Source of the DNA: Yamagishiella unicocca
Taxonomy: Eukaryota > Chlorophyta > Chlorophyceae > Chlamydomonadales > Volvocaceae
Direction: 5' to 3'
NCBI GenBank assembly: GCA_003116995.1
Contig: BDSL01000042.1
Location: forward strand, 434,001 to 498,000
DNA length: 64,000 bases
Shown: positions 22,530 through 33,695 of the stretch, piece by piece
Numbering within the stretch: the stretch's first letter is position 1
How the letters are laid out: every line of letters begins with the position of its first letter
The notes under the pieces: generated by a model
The model's input: only the letters and a program-made list of their open reading frames with translations
What the model was told of the DNA's origin: nothing
Database searches by the model: none
Translations under genes and position numbers: made by a program

Positions 22530-24967
22530 ATGAAGGTAGAGGTGGTGTCCCGCTCGGGACGGACGATCACGACTCTTGACGTCAACCCCGACGTGAGTTT
22601 ACAAGGCGCGCTGGGATCTCGCGCCCGAAACGCTCGGATGGGCCCAACTCACTTCGGGTTACGCCTGCCGTTTCTAGGCTCCCATCTCGGAGTTCAAGAA
22701 GAAGTTCCATAGCTTAAATCGCAAGTACTATCCGTCGAGGCAGCGCTTTTCGCTGCCCCTCAAGCCGGGCGAAAAGCGCGGTGCCGTCCTAGACGACAGC
22801 AAGCGGCTCAGCGACTATGGCCTGGCAGATGGCGGCAAGGTGGAGTTCAAGGATCTGGGGCCACAGGTGCGGCGCTGCCGTAAAAGGGGTGTCGTTACCG
22901 CTTAACAGGGGGAGGGTCCCAAGGGTCGTGCCTGACTCCAGTCCAGAAAGTAATCTGGGCATCGCAGTCTCCCTGGCTTACCCCCTTGTACAATATCACA
23001 AACAACTACCTTGGGTTGACAAACCTTACTACGTGTCGTGGGCAATGCGACGGTACCACTGCTCCCCGTCCGCGTCACCCCATTCCTTCAGTCCCCGTTA
23101 ATCACATCCACCCGTGCAAAAAGCTCGCATTGCATCATCCCTCGCCCAAGCACCTTGCCTCTTATCCCCATGCCCCCTCATCGCCCCTTTCGGCCCTTCC
23201 GGCACCATCGCCTGGGCCCGCTCTTCGCTAGATCGGCTACTCCACGGTCTTCTTTTGGGAGTATTTTGGGCCGCTGGTGGTGTACCCGCTGTTCTTTTTC
23301 TTCCCCAAATACCTCTACCCGCACCTAGAGTGAGTGGTTTGGCGCTGGTATGAGGCTCGCGTGCGGAGGACTTGAAGAGGGCCTCACGTCTCGAGGGCCT
23401 CTGCAGGTAGCAGCTCAGAGGGTAGCGTGTATGTATGACTTGAGCAAAGGCGAAGGCGGCTGTAGCTCGTGGGGGCCATTGGTCCCTGGGGTGCGGGTGG
23501 CGAGAAAACTATGTTACACGACGTAGGATAGTAACCCACGCACGAGCGTGCAGCGATCCGCCTGGCTGCCTCGGCACCTCGTCTGCTGGGGCATTCTATG
23601 CAACTGAGATTCGAAGCACTACTGCGACCCAAGCCAACTATCATCCCGGCGCTTTTTTATTGCCCGCGCATAGGGCCCCCAAGCAGCATGCCCTGGTCCA
23701 GAAGCTCGCGGTGGCGTACTGGTGCTTCCACTACGCGAAGCGCATTGTGGAGACGTTCACGGTGCACAAGTGGGTTGAGGGGCGCCGGGACGGGGCTGGT
23801 GGGGGCGAGCCTAGGCTGGTCGGCATGGCCGGTGCGCCCCGGCGAGGCGTAGGAGCACGGGTGCATGGCGAGCCAAGAGATGCTCTGACCATCCGATCGC
23901 AGGACGGCTCCTTAGTCGACTCGGTGCAGAGCCAGACGGGTTTCCGTACCCCCTGATAGGCGCACGTCGCCCGCATTCGGCGCCATCAGCATCCCGCGAG
24001 GATATGCCTCCTAATCGTTTCGGTTCCCGCTTCCGCGCCTTCCCCAGGTTTGGCCATGCCACGATGCCCATCGCCAACCTTTTCCGCAACTGCGCTTACT
24101 ACTGGGGTTACGCCGCGTACGTGTCGTACTTTGTCAACCACCCCAAGTACACGGCTCCCAACGAGCAGCTCAGCATCACGTGCCTAGGCCTAGCCGTGCT
24201 GATGCAGCTGGGCAACCTCAGGTGGGAAGGGGGTGTCAGTGGGCGGCAGGGACTGGCGGTGGGAGCAGAGAGTGAGCTGTCGGTCGAGCAAACCTGCCGT
24301 GGGGCATTATCACGACACGATGCGCGACCACGATACACTCTGTACCACCCGACCACTGCTTCCGACCCACCTGCGTCCCCTGCCGCCTGCTCCTGTCCCC
24401 TACCGGCCACAGCTCTCACCGCCTCGCGGCTCCTACCTGACTCCACCCCACCCCAGGTCGCACATCATCCTCTCTAAACTCCGTGCCCCCGGTGAGAAGG
24501 ACTACAAGATCCCACGGGGCTTCCTCTTCAACTACGTCACGTGCGCCAACTACACGTTTGAGATCTGGGGCTGGCTGTTGTACAGCGCCGCCGTTCAGAG
24601 CATCCCGGCGTACCTGTTTGCCATAACCGGCGCGGCGCAGATGGTACAGTGGGCGATAGCCAAGCACAACCGACTGCGCAAGGTGCGTGCGCCGCCGAGG
24701 CATCAGCAGCAACAGGTGGCGGGCGGGTGACCGGTAGTCAGGGCAGGCTAGCACATGGGCCGACGAGGTGCTGCGAGGGCGTGGCAAATACATGTGCTAG
24801 TGCTAGTACCGCGGTGATGCATATCGTGTATCAGCCACCCTGTCAAGATGACAATACCTGCATCTCCCTCGTGGCCGCATCATTTGAAATCCTCGCAGAC
24901 CTTCGACGGAAAGGATGGACGGCCCAAGTACCCGCGCCGCTGGATCGTCTTCCCGCCCTTCCTATAG
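22530..24967 (+). CDS. ECR: Very-long-chain (2E)-enoyl-CoA reductase (TSC13/ECR)
   Basis: Exons: 22530-22592, 22678-22866, 23232-23329, 23674-23769, 24048-24221, 24457-24682, 24899-24967; all GT-AG, phases agree, 304 aa, the usual size. The protein catalyses the last step of the ER fatty-acid elongation cycle, NADPH reduction of trans-2-enoyl-CoA, feeding sphingolipids and waxes. Residues 1-84 form the ubiquitin-like N-terminal domain with [10 protein letters not shown] and VEFKDLGPQ. Then come hydrophobic membrane segments ([49 protein letters not shown]). The steroid 5-alpha-reductase-type end includes [19 protein letters not shown] and finishes [12 protein letters not shown], as in TSC13/ECR proteins. 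The ATG at 22530 gives the family N-terminus. Confidence 0.96.
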
Positions 24968-25387
24968 CGCTCGTCGGGAGCCGCACAGGAACACGGCGAA
25001 GGCCGAGTGGTTGGTCGTGTCCCGGAATAGCGGGCAGCGATTTTGGGGTTGGGTTGGAGTTGCACCGGCTGGCAGCGCTCACGTCGGTAGGGTTGTTGGG
25101 TTGTCATTATCATGTGGGCGTTGTCACAACGTACGACCCGGTACTGACGGGGTTATGATGCAAGGGCGACAGCAGTGTGCAGTGTTGACGCAAGTACTGA
25201 AGGGGCTTGGGCAAGGAGGGGGCTTAGTATAATCGGTGATTGTGGGAGTTGAGTGTTGGTGGTTGATGACCTTTCGGTTGCATAACGCATCGGTATGTAC
25301 CGGTGGTTGGAGTGGGTCAGTTGTCTGGGGAGCTGTTTTCACTTGCTGTCCAGCGTCGTTGCCGTCTGCCACCCCCCTGCTAGATGA

Positions 25388-25392
25388 TGTAA
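25388..25392 (+). promoter_or_regulatory. Candidate poly(A) signal TGTAA (ECR)
   Basis: TGTAA, the usual volvocine polyadenylation signal, lies 420 bases past the ECR stop codon, a typical 3' UTR length. Confidence 0.5.
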
Positions 25393-27331
25393 GGCTTGGC
25401 TGACAACGAGGATACGGTATCCCAGGACGCAACAGGATGCAACGATATATACGCAAGCGAACATGGATTAGCAACGCCATTATCCAGCTCGGTCAGGACT
25501 TGCCGTTGGCATGGTGAGGGTACCGCATTCCCGAGAGCAATCGAAGTACAATATTACAGCCCAGCCCTCCGTAACAATATTACTACTGCTACTACTGCCA
25601 AAGCGGATGTTTGCTTACGCCAGCAGGTTGACATGATACCGGTAACTCAAGAGACTAGATCGCCGTGCTAACGTCATGAAACGAAAAAGTGCATGGCGGG
25701 ACAGCAATGAAGGCGGGCTTAACGTAGACCCCTAGAAGCTTTGAAACCTCGACGTTCCCCCCAACCACACCACCAATGTAAGGCAGTAGCTCCCTGCAGT
25801 AAAACCACGTTGTTCCGACGCTCTCCGAAAGGCACGGCGTATCTCTTTTGAGGCTGGCCCCGAATTTCCCACGCGGTGACCTTCAAAACCTGGAGTCTGC
25901 GTGGTCCGCGAACTGATACATCGCCTAACCAACAACTCGGGAACTCAACGAGTAATGCTCCGCCGATCTAGTGCACGATATCAGACGACATGGCCGTTCG
26001 ACCTCGAGCGGCCCGACTACAGACCAACGCATCGCGGCAACGTCCGCCTTCGCCTCTTTTCCATTACTACACGCCGCGAAGAGGAGCGACACGCCAGTCT
26101 TGGACCGTTGAGCTCGTCGAAGCATGTTGCGCTGCGAAATGGGGGGTCCTACAAAGGAGATTACACAAGGCACGACGACACAAAATCGTATAGTACGGTG
26201 GCATCGTACACCCATGCATCGGTACCAGGGCAGCACGGTCAGGAGTCAGCGGCCCCTTAAGGGTGTAGCCCTCCTTGGAGGACCCCTGGCATAGGCTGCG
26301 TCAAAAGTGGCGCTTCCGCCACGAGCGTAAGAAGCAGACGAGCATTAAATCCAAATGATGACCATGCCCGACCCCACCTTCCTTCCTTAGCATCTCCCCC
26401 TGCAACACGCCTCGCACCGCGTACAACCGGATTCTAAAGCTCCCGCCGCTCTCCGATCCTTACCGACATCCCGGCTGGGAAACCTCGATATTTGTGAAGG
26501 TCTACATCCATCGGAGTCAGCTTCTGGGCTGTTGTCCGTTGAGCCGGGCCTCCGGGCGCCAGATGCACCGACAGGAGTCGAGGCTCTTGCTGTCTGCGCT
26601 GGTGCTCGCATCGTGCCGCACATAAAAAGCCCCGCTCACTTTGTTACCGACCGCAAGAGCTGCTAAAGCTGCCTGCACTCCACAGTCCACCGGTGGGGAT
26701 ACCCTTGGCACACACAGCTGCTGCTGCTACGACTACTGTCGCTGCTACTGCTATTGTTGCTGTTACGGCTACTTCTGCTGCTGTTGCTGCTGCTACTGCT
26801 GCTGCCACTGTTGCTGCTGCTGCTGTTATTACTGTTGCTGTTGCGTGCCCTTAGCTACGAGGGAGTGCAAGATCCCCCGCATCTGTTCATACGATCTGGG
26901 CTGCGTCGTAGATGCAAGGGCGCGGCCTGCGATCGTATGATAGGTGTGGAAAGAGGCGCAGAGCAGAAACGAGGTGAGGCGTTGGGGATACTTCCGGAAG
27001 CGTCCCACCCCCAGCACGCGGGCCGGCTATCAACAGCAATCTGCAGCAGTACGCAATGAATAGCTCCCGATAAATCTGATTAAACTGATTGCGGTGTACG
27101 GCTGACCGAGTCGATACCGATAGGGCAACGTACCGTGGCCATCCAATAGTACGAAGGCTGGCACGTTGGCTATCCTGTAATGGAGAAGCTGCACCGAGGA
27201 AAAGGGGGAAAGCGATTAAACAACAATTCGCCTCATGGAAATGGGTGTGGCATTGGCACCGAATGCGTTCATCTGGCAACGCCGCCGCCGCTGCTGCCCC
27301 TGCTTGTGTCGTCGGCTTACCTCAACCATGC
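25393..27331. other. Intergenic
   Basis: No gene recognised on either strand. Contains a trinucleotide-type repeat at about 26703-26856. Short frames here have no family signal. Confidence 0.45.
26703..26856. repeat. Imperfect TGC/TAC triplet repeat
   Basis: About 150 bases made almost only of TGC, TGT, TAC and CTG triplets. In the plus frame it would read as Cys/Tyr or Leu runs, a result of base composition rather than a gene. Confidence 0.85.
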
Positions 27332-27874
27332 TCAGCCCGGCCCAAACCCTTTACCCGCTGCGCCTCCCAGCCGTCCAGCCTCCACTTCACGCCGCGGCAA
27401 GCGGTGCACAAATGCTTGCAACTATGGAGAAAATCCGTACGAGTCAACGCCCGAATCAGCGAACTGCCCTCGCCTGGCTTGTCCCAGGCTCCCAACAGCT
27501 CATAACGTCCAGCGCCGTCAGATTCCGCCTCATGCACACCCGAACCCTAGTGTACTCGTAGATATACGATCGTACCTCAGGGGCCCACTTGGCCTCCTCA
27601 TCGGCGTCCACCTGCACGACCTGGATGCGCTGTTTGGTATCCTCTGATGATTGCCCAGAGTCCAGGACCTGCCCAAAGAGACATGGTGTTCGAGTAGCAT
27701 ATTAGGAAGCAGTTTACGTCGGCATCATGCGCCAACCTAAGACTAAGGTGCAAGGGCCAGGCGAATCCTGACCTGCCGCACATCGCCACGAAGGCGCTGA
27801 CATAGTGGACATGCTTTTGAGCTGAAAAACATGAGAGTTGGAGCGCTTTGCCGCGGTTCGCTGGCTAAGGACAT
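27332..27874 (-). CDS. Small glutaredoxin-like (DUF836-type) protein, tentative
   Basis: Exons: 27874-27773, 27668-27576, 27421-27332; GT-AG, phases agree, 94 aa. The start MSLASEPRQSAPTLMFFSSK leads into ACPLCQRLRGDV, a beta strand followed by a CxxC redox site at the head of a helix, then IQVVQVDADEE, the second strand and acidic turn of the thioredoxin fold. This order and size match DUF836 glutaredoxin-like proteins. The third exon (LQAFVHRLPRREVEAGRLGG to stop) is less sure: the expected cis-Pro strand is not obvious, and a different frame in the intron (27537-27322) also looks coding. The last exon may therefore be wrong, or the gene may be decaying. Substrate unknown. Confidence 0.5.
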
Positions 27875-28573
27875 TGGTGAGCACTGCGCGATTGTGGGCT
27901 GCGACGCCAGGTACCGGTACCGTAAGCCAATGGCCGTAAGTAGCTACATATTGGACAATCCCACCTTGTAGTTGACTTCTTAGTTTGCTTGTACCACGAC
28001 ATGAGCCCGAATGTCAGGCTCGTCAAAGCTCGTCCATGCTTCTACCTGGTTTCGGTTGGCAGGCTCGACCCTGGGTCACCCATACACTTTCTTGCACAGA
28101 CGCTCCAAATCCTTTCACACCCCTCTCTTCATGAACCTTGCATAACCCATGGCTGCCGGCTCTGGTTGACTGTTGGCAGTGGTCAGTGTATGACGGCCCA
28201 AACTTCGATGTTTCAAGCCTTTGGTTGACAGCGCACTTATCAGTCGAACCCTGTTTGGCTACAACTTAAGGCAGACGAGGTGCCTTGCGAGGATGCTGCC
28301 CGAACAGGCCCGAACATGTGCGTGACACTGTATAGGATCGACACATCGGCATCACGCGCAGCGAGGCTCGCGACTATTGCAGGGTCCGTTCGGGGACACG
28401 TCCTATAATGCGGGAGCTCTGCACTCTGGTCAGAAGCTGGCTAACCACACGAATTCACTAGGACGTTATCCGTCGCCGTTCCGGGGCAGAACGCATGCGC
28501 AGAATACGCTCCACGCAAACAGGCGGTCAGCAGCGTCAGGCACATCCAAAATCTCTGGCCCACCGCCCGCCCT
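27875..28573. other. Spacer between the glutaredoxin-like gene and TsaD
   Basis: Both flanking genes run on the minus strand, so this holds the promoter of the glutaredoxin-like gene and the TsaD 3' UTR. No other coding signal. Confidence 0.45.
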
Positions 28574-31500
28574 TCAAACACCAGCTGGCGCCAACGTGGC
28601 CGCATCCGCCCCGACCACCGCCGCCAAATCAGCGCTACCACGCGCCCCTGCTACATCCACCTCTGCGACCGCCACTGCCACGGCCGCCGCCACCAGGACC
28701 GCTGACGACGGCGGCGTCAAGTCACTCAGCGGCGTGTGCATTCGCACGCGTTTCACGGATCGCCGCTCCTCCTTGAGCGCCGCCGCGCTGCGGGGGTGCA
28801 GCTCACTAGTGAGCGGCCACCGCGGCTTGAGCTCGATCCACTCCGCCTCCATTTCGGGTGCCCTTTCAGCGCCCGACGGCGATCCAGCACGCGTATCGAG
28901 GGCCGCAGGCGCAAGCGCGTTCTGAGTTGAGGCGTCTGCAGGCACCGCTGTCGTCGGCAGCCGCGGTGGCGGCGGCTCTGCCCATCCTCGCGCCAGCCGC
29001 TCAATGCCCGCCCATGCCACCATAACGCCATTATCGGTGCACCAGCGAGGCGGCGGCAGCACCAGCTCCAGACCCTCTTTGTCTGCGGATACACATGGCG
29101 CGGTCGTTAAGTTCGCGGTCGTTAAGATTACCATGAAGACGCGTGACAAAGGATATTTCTAGGCGTGCAGTGTAATAACAGACGTGTCAAGAGATGTGCG
29201 GTAGGTTCATCATTAGCGCCGGGCTGAAGCTGCTTCGGTTGAAATTGCTCCTGGCACTCGCTCCCCCGCTGCGTGTGATGGCGCGAGCCTTGGCGCCACA
29301 GCCTCCTCCGCCTGCTGCCACTGCTCCCTTCCCACCTACCATATTACCTGCCAGCTGCTCCCTTCTCGCCTACCACCCTACCTGCCAGCTGCTGCAGGCT
29401 GCTCCGCACCACCCGGTTACACGCAACCCCGCCCGCCACCACCAGGTGCCGCAGCTCGGGGGCCAGCTCCCGCGCCCACGCCACACCGCGGCGGGTCTTC
29501 TCCGTCAGGTGGGTCACGGCCACCGCCTGGAAGGAGGCGGCGATGTCGGCCTTCACCTGCGCAGGGCAGGACACGGGAGTAGCGGACGCCGGTGAATGTA
29601 CAAGGCGGGACAGGCGAGTAAGATACAAAAGACGACAGGTGAGTGGTGGGAGTCGAAAGAAAATTAGGAAAGGGGCAGGAGAGAAGCAAGATTGGGGGGA
29701 GAGGCGCGAACGTAAGCTGTCCAGCGTGGTGGATCCTCCAACGTCTATGCCTCCTTTGGTGCTGACTGTGGTGGAAGCTGACGAAAGTAGTGGCGAATGG
29801 TTCCGGACGCCAACGCGCGCGGCTACCCGAGCCCATTGCAACCCACAGGCCACCGCTCCGAAACCCCGGTTCCCACCTTTCGGAGCTGCTCCGGCTCCAT
29901 GCCGGCTGTCGCCTCGGGACGCAGCTGCTGCTCTATGGCCAGTCGAGTGCTGGTCTTCAGGCCCGCGAAGGAGAAGTCGCACGTAGCATACTTCCGCATG
30001 GGCACCGCGAACCTGGCGGCAGGTAGGAGAACCGGGGACGGGGCAGATATAGATCTGGACCTGGACCTGGTAGGAAAGGAATTTGAACCCGACCTTGAAT
30101 CGGATGCAAAGCTCTCAGCATCCATCCAGCTACAGCACGCTACGCACCGGCCCGCCGAGGATAGCGAGGGAGAGGGCCAGTGCGGCGGCCAGCCAAATGC
30201 GGTGCAAGAAGTGAGGTGCATGTAGGCGTGAATCCGTGACTCACTTGAAAGCCGCCGGGTTGCCCTCCTGGGCAAGAGCCTCAAGCGCCGCGCCGCCGTG
30301 CGGACGCAGCTCCAGGTTCAGCAACCGGGCCGCCTTGTCGTACGCCTCGCCTGCCGTACAGGGAACGATTGTGAGTGATGCAGCTACGGGGAGGGACGCG
30401 GTTCGAGCACAGGCAGGGCTGCGGCAGCGCGACAGCCCTGGTGCTGCTCCCTGCTCCCGAATCGACGCCTCTGCCGCCGTCAACCCCCTGCCGCAGCCTC
30501 ACTTTCCAACTCGATACTCTACCACTCAGCTTACCTAACGCATCGTCCACTGTCGTACCCAACTGTACATATTGGCCCACTCCGCGTACCAGCACCAGCA
30601 GGTTGTGTCCCCCCGACACCAGCAGGCACAGGAACGGAAACGGCAAGGAGGCGGCTGCAGCGACATCGTCCAGCACCGCCGCCGAGTCAACCACCGCAGC
30701 ATCAGCGACTGCGGCGCCGCCACCGGCTATCGTCGCTGCAGCAGCGGCGGCTGCTGATGCCGGGCTTCGGAGCGGCTGCGGAATCGACGCGCCGCTATGA
30801 GCTTGCTGTTGGGAGTGGGGGTGTCGTCGCCCTGGTTGCTGCTGCTCCTCTTGTTGTTGCTGTTGTTGCTGTCCGGCTTCGTTCAACAGCAGCAGCTGCT
30901 GAGGCTGGCTGGCGTCGTCAGACGCATGTACGGCGGTGGCCGCCAGCCTAACCGCCGGCGCCGCCGCCGCTAATGCCGCTTGAGGCATACGGGCCACCAG
31001 CGCGTGCGCCTCCATGTGATGTACGGAAACAAGCGGAATGCCGTACTGCCGGGCCAGCTCCCGCGCCTTCGCAGCCCCTACCTGTGTGGGTTTCGGAGGC
31101 GTAACGAGGCGGTGCGCCCAGCCATGTGAGGCTTGTAAAGTGCAACCATGCGTTTCCCCGCGCAGCCTAGTCAGGCAACGCCACAACGCAACGCAAACCA
31201 GTGCCCAAGGCACCCAGTAGCAGCACCTCGCGCTGCTGCCAGCACCTCGCGCTGCTGCCAGCACCTCGCGCTGCTGCCAGCACCTCGCCTTGTTGCCAGC
31301 CTGCTATGCCGCTATCCAGCTTAAACCGGGAATACCCACCCGTAGGCACAGCCCCAGCCACAGGCCCACCCACCCGTAGGCACAGCCCCAGCCCGGGACC
31401 GATGGTGACGGCGATGGCGCTGAGCTGGTGCGGCGCCAGCCCCGCAGCCGCCAGCGCACTGTCCACGGTGCGGTCGATGGCGGCGGCGTGCGCGTCGCGT

Positions 31501-32962
31501 GCCAAATTAGGCACCACGCCGCCTGCAGGACGGCAGAGGGCGGCCCCCATTTGCATGGGCTCAAAACAAAAGAGCCGTCGTCGAAAGAAGGCGTGCGCGG
31601 GTCGTGTTTGCAGGTGGTTCTGCCGGGGTGGTGCGGGGAGGTGGTTGCAGGTGGTTCTGCCGGGGTGGTGCGGGGAGGTGGTTGCAGAAGGCACCTGACC
31701 GCCAATGAGAGCAGCCGTGCGGCAGCCACAACCTCGCCGTCATGATTCCTGCTGGGTGAGCCGACCACCACTCCCAAGCTGTCCCCCTCCACCGAGCCTA
31801 GTCATACGTTACCGGTAATTGGCTACTATGGAGGCGACGGTGGCGGTCGTGGACCGCGGTAGTGGTGCGATCCTGGTGTTGGTTGTAGTGCTCTCAGACT
31901 CAGAACACCACCCCCCGCTCCGTCCTTCACCCCAAGCGCACCCCTGTGTCGCACCTGCCAGCCGCCTCCACCAGCGCCTCATACCGGGATGTACTGTACG
32001 GCAGCATTTCCTCCGACCCTCCCAGCCATTCTCGGGGAACACCGCACAAGGGTCCGGCTAGTCGCTGCCCTCACGCACGCCACTGCCCTCACCCACCCCA
32101 CTGCCCTCACCCACCCCACTGCCCTCACCCATCCCACTGCCCTCACCCACCCCACTGCCCTCACCCATCCCACTGCCCTCACCCATCCCACTGCCCTCAC
32201 CCATCCCACTGCCCTCACCCACCCAACTGCCCTCACCTACCCCACTGCCCTCACCCACCCCACCCCACTGCCCTCACCCACCCCACCCCACTGCCCTCAC
32301 CCACGCCACTGCCCTCACCCACCCCACTGCGCGTGTATGTCTGCTTGTGTGGCGATGGCCTCACCCAGCACCCTGCCGTCCGAAGTCACTACCGCCACAC
32401 CGGTGTCGTCACAGCTGCTCTCGATGCCCAGGACCACCGCCGCGGGGAGCCGCGCGGCGGCGGCAGGGAAGAGGATGGCGGACGGTGAGGGTGCGGGATC
32501 ACTGCACGCATCCGGCGCCGCTGGCTCGGCAACATGGCTGGAGGCGGCTGGTTTCGAGGAAGGCGCAGCGGCGGCGTAGGTGGCTGTGGCTGTGGTCGCG
32601 CGCCCTGTGCGGCGCCACTGCTGTGCTGGCGGCCAGGGGGCGATGGTACAGGGTGGAGGGGTCGAAAGAGGACCCGGGGGCATGGGGTCTGTGGCCAGGG
32701 CGGGGGCGGGGTAAGGGAAGGAGGTGGGGTTTGGGTTGGGAAGGGTGGAGATGGTAGGTGGAGGTGGAGGTGGGAAAAGAGGACGAGGCAAGGGCATCAG
32801 GGCGATAGGGCCGCGTTGGACCCACGGATTCGAGGGCGGCATTGCGGTCGAGCGAGTGGCGGACCGCGCGGGGAAGCCATGACTGTCCAGGCAGCAAGGC
32901 AGCCGCTGCAAGTGGAAGTGGACGCGGCGGTGCGGCACCCCTGCTAGACGAAAGCCGTACAT
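28574..32962 (-). CDS. tRNA N6-threonylcarbamoyladenosine transferase, organellar (TsaD/OSGEPL1/Qri7)
   Basis: Exons: 32962-32323, 31522-31374, 31081-30535, 30350-30245, 30012-29877, 29556-29382, 29082-28574; all GT-AG, phases agree, 753 aa. The enzyme transfers the threonylcarbamoyl group to A37 of ANN-reading tRNAs. Family motifs in order: [10 protein letters not shown] (from residue 179), [12 protein letters not shown], the metal pair H285/H289 in HHMEAH, SGGH at about 419, [18 protein letters not shown], and metal ligand D601 in CTDNGVM. The protein is much longer than the usual 400-480 residues because of a ~170-residue Pro/Ala-rich N-terminus, probably including an organelle targeting signal; a ~110-residue Gln/Ala insert (about 297-408) inside exon 3; and a ~135-residue C-terminal tail. 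The core is unbroken. The N-terminal Met choice is the first in frame. Confidence 0.95.
31220..31299. repeat. ~20-bp tandem repeat, 4 copies, TsaD intron
   Basis: CAGCACCTCGCGCTGCTGC repeats four times in the intron between TsaD exons 2 and 3; the last copy has drifted. Confidence 0.88.
32065..32331. repeat. 19-bp minisatellite CACTGCCCTCACCCACCCC, TsaD intron 1
   Basis: About 14 units fill the intron side of the exon 1 donor. The last unit overlaps the 5' splice site itself, so on the minus strand each unit carries another GTGGGTGAGG donor-like sequence. Confidence 0.92.
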
Positions 32963-33695
32963 GTAATATGTGTAGGACTAAGGGCACAGTCCAGCAGCGC
33001 CACAGGTCAAACACTAGTGTCCCGTCCGGACATCCGACGTACATCCCCGCGCCATCGCCGTACCTCTATGGCGTCCCGGCGCGGTTCCTAGGCTGGTAAA
33101 AGCATGCTTGATTCTACACAGATTGTTCAGTGGGACTCCGTTTCCCAGAAGCCGCAATCCGCAGCCAGCTGCAGCCGTTGGCGTCATGCAGACCATTGTG
33201 CGAAACGCTGCGCAAGGGACTCAATTGAATTGTGGAGTGCAAGGTGGGAATGTGGCGAAACGACGGCGCGTTCGACGTCGGAGTGAGGAGAAACGTTAAG
33301 AGTGGCGGCGAGTCACGGAGACAAATATGGGTCGGGGCCGCCTAGGTGTTAGTACAGGTATCTAGAGATACGGATATTGCAACATAGGGACGGCCACGTG
33401 GTGACTATGAGAGTAGGCCCTCATGTTTCTTTATTCACCACTCGCATTCCACGACTTGCACGACAAACAGCATCCTTCACCTGATTTTCTTACGTAAGAT
33501 GCTAACACTGTGTAAAAACCACCTGCTCTACTAAGTTGTATACTTCTGCGCACCGGTATTCGTCGTTAACCCCCGACAGGACCGGCACACCTCCAAGCAC
33601 TTGTGACATTTACTTCTTCCTAACCAATAAAACATACAAGTGGACATTTAACTTAAAGTTGTTTTAACGTTACTGTTGCTAGTGACTGGCGGCAG
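32963..33695. promoter_or_regulatory. Divergent intergenic region, TsaD / helical-repeat gene
   Basis: Starts at 32962 (-) and 33696 (+) face away from each other. The 33400-33700 part is AT-richer, as in promoters and 5' UTRs. No specific element is claimed. Confidence 0.45.

Noticed and set aside
26517..26711. Minus-strand 64-codon ORF (MPRVSPPVDCGVQAALAALA...)
   Set aside because: Plausible texture but no homology, splice sites or neighbours to support it.
26641..26940. Cys/Tyr-rich plus-strand ORF
   Set aside because: It is the reading of an imperfect TGC/TAC triplet repeat.
27831..27940. Plus-strand first exon starting MRVGALCRGSLAKDIG with donor GTAAGT
   Set aside because: It overlaps the better-supported minus-strand CxxC exon, and I found no continuing plus-strand exon.
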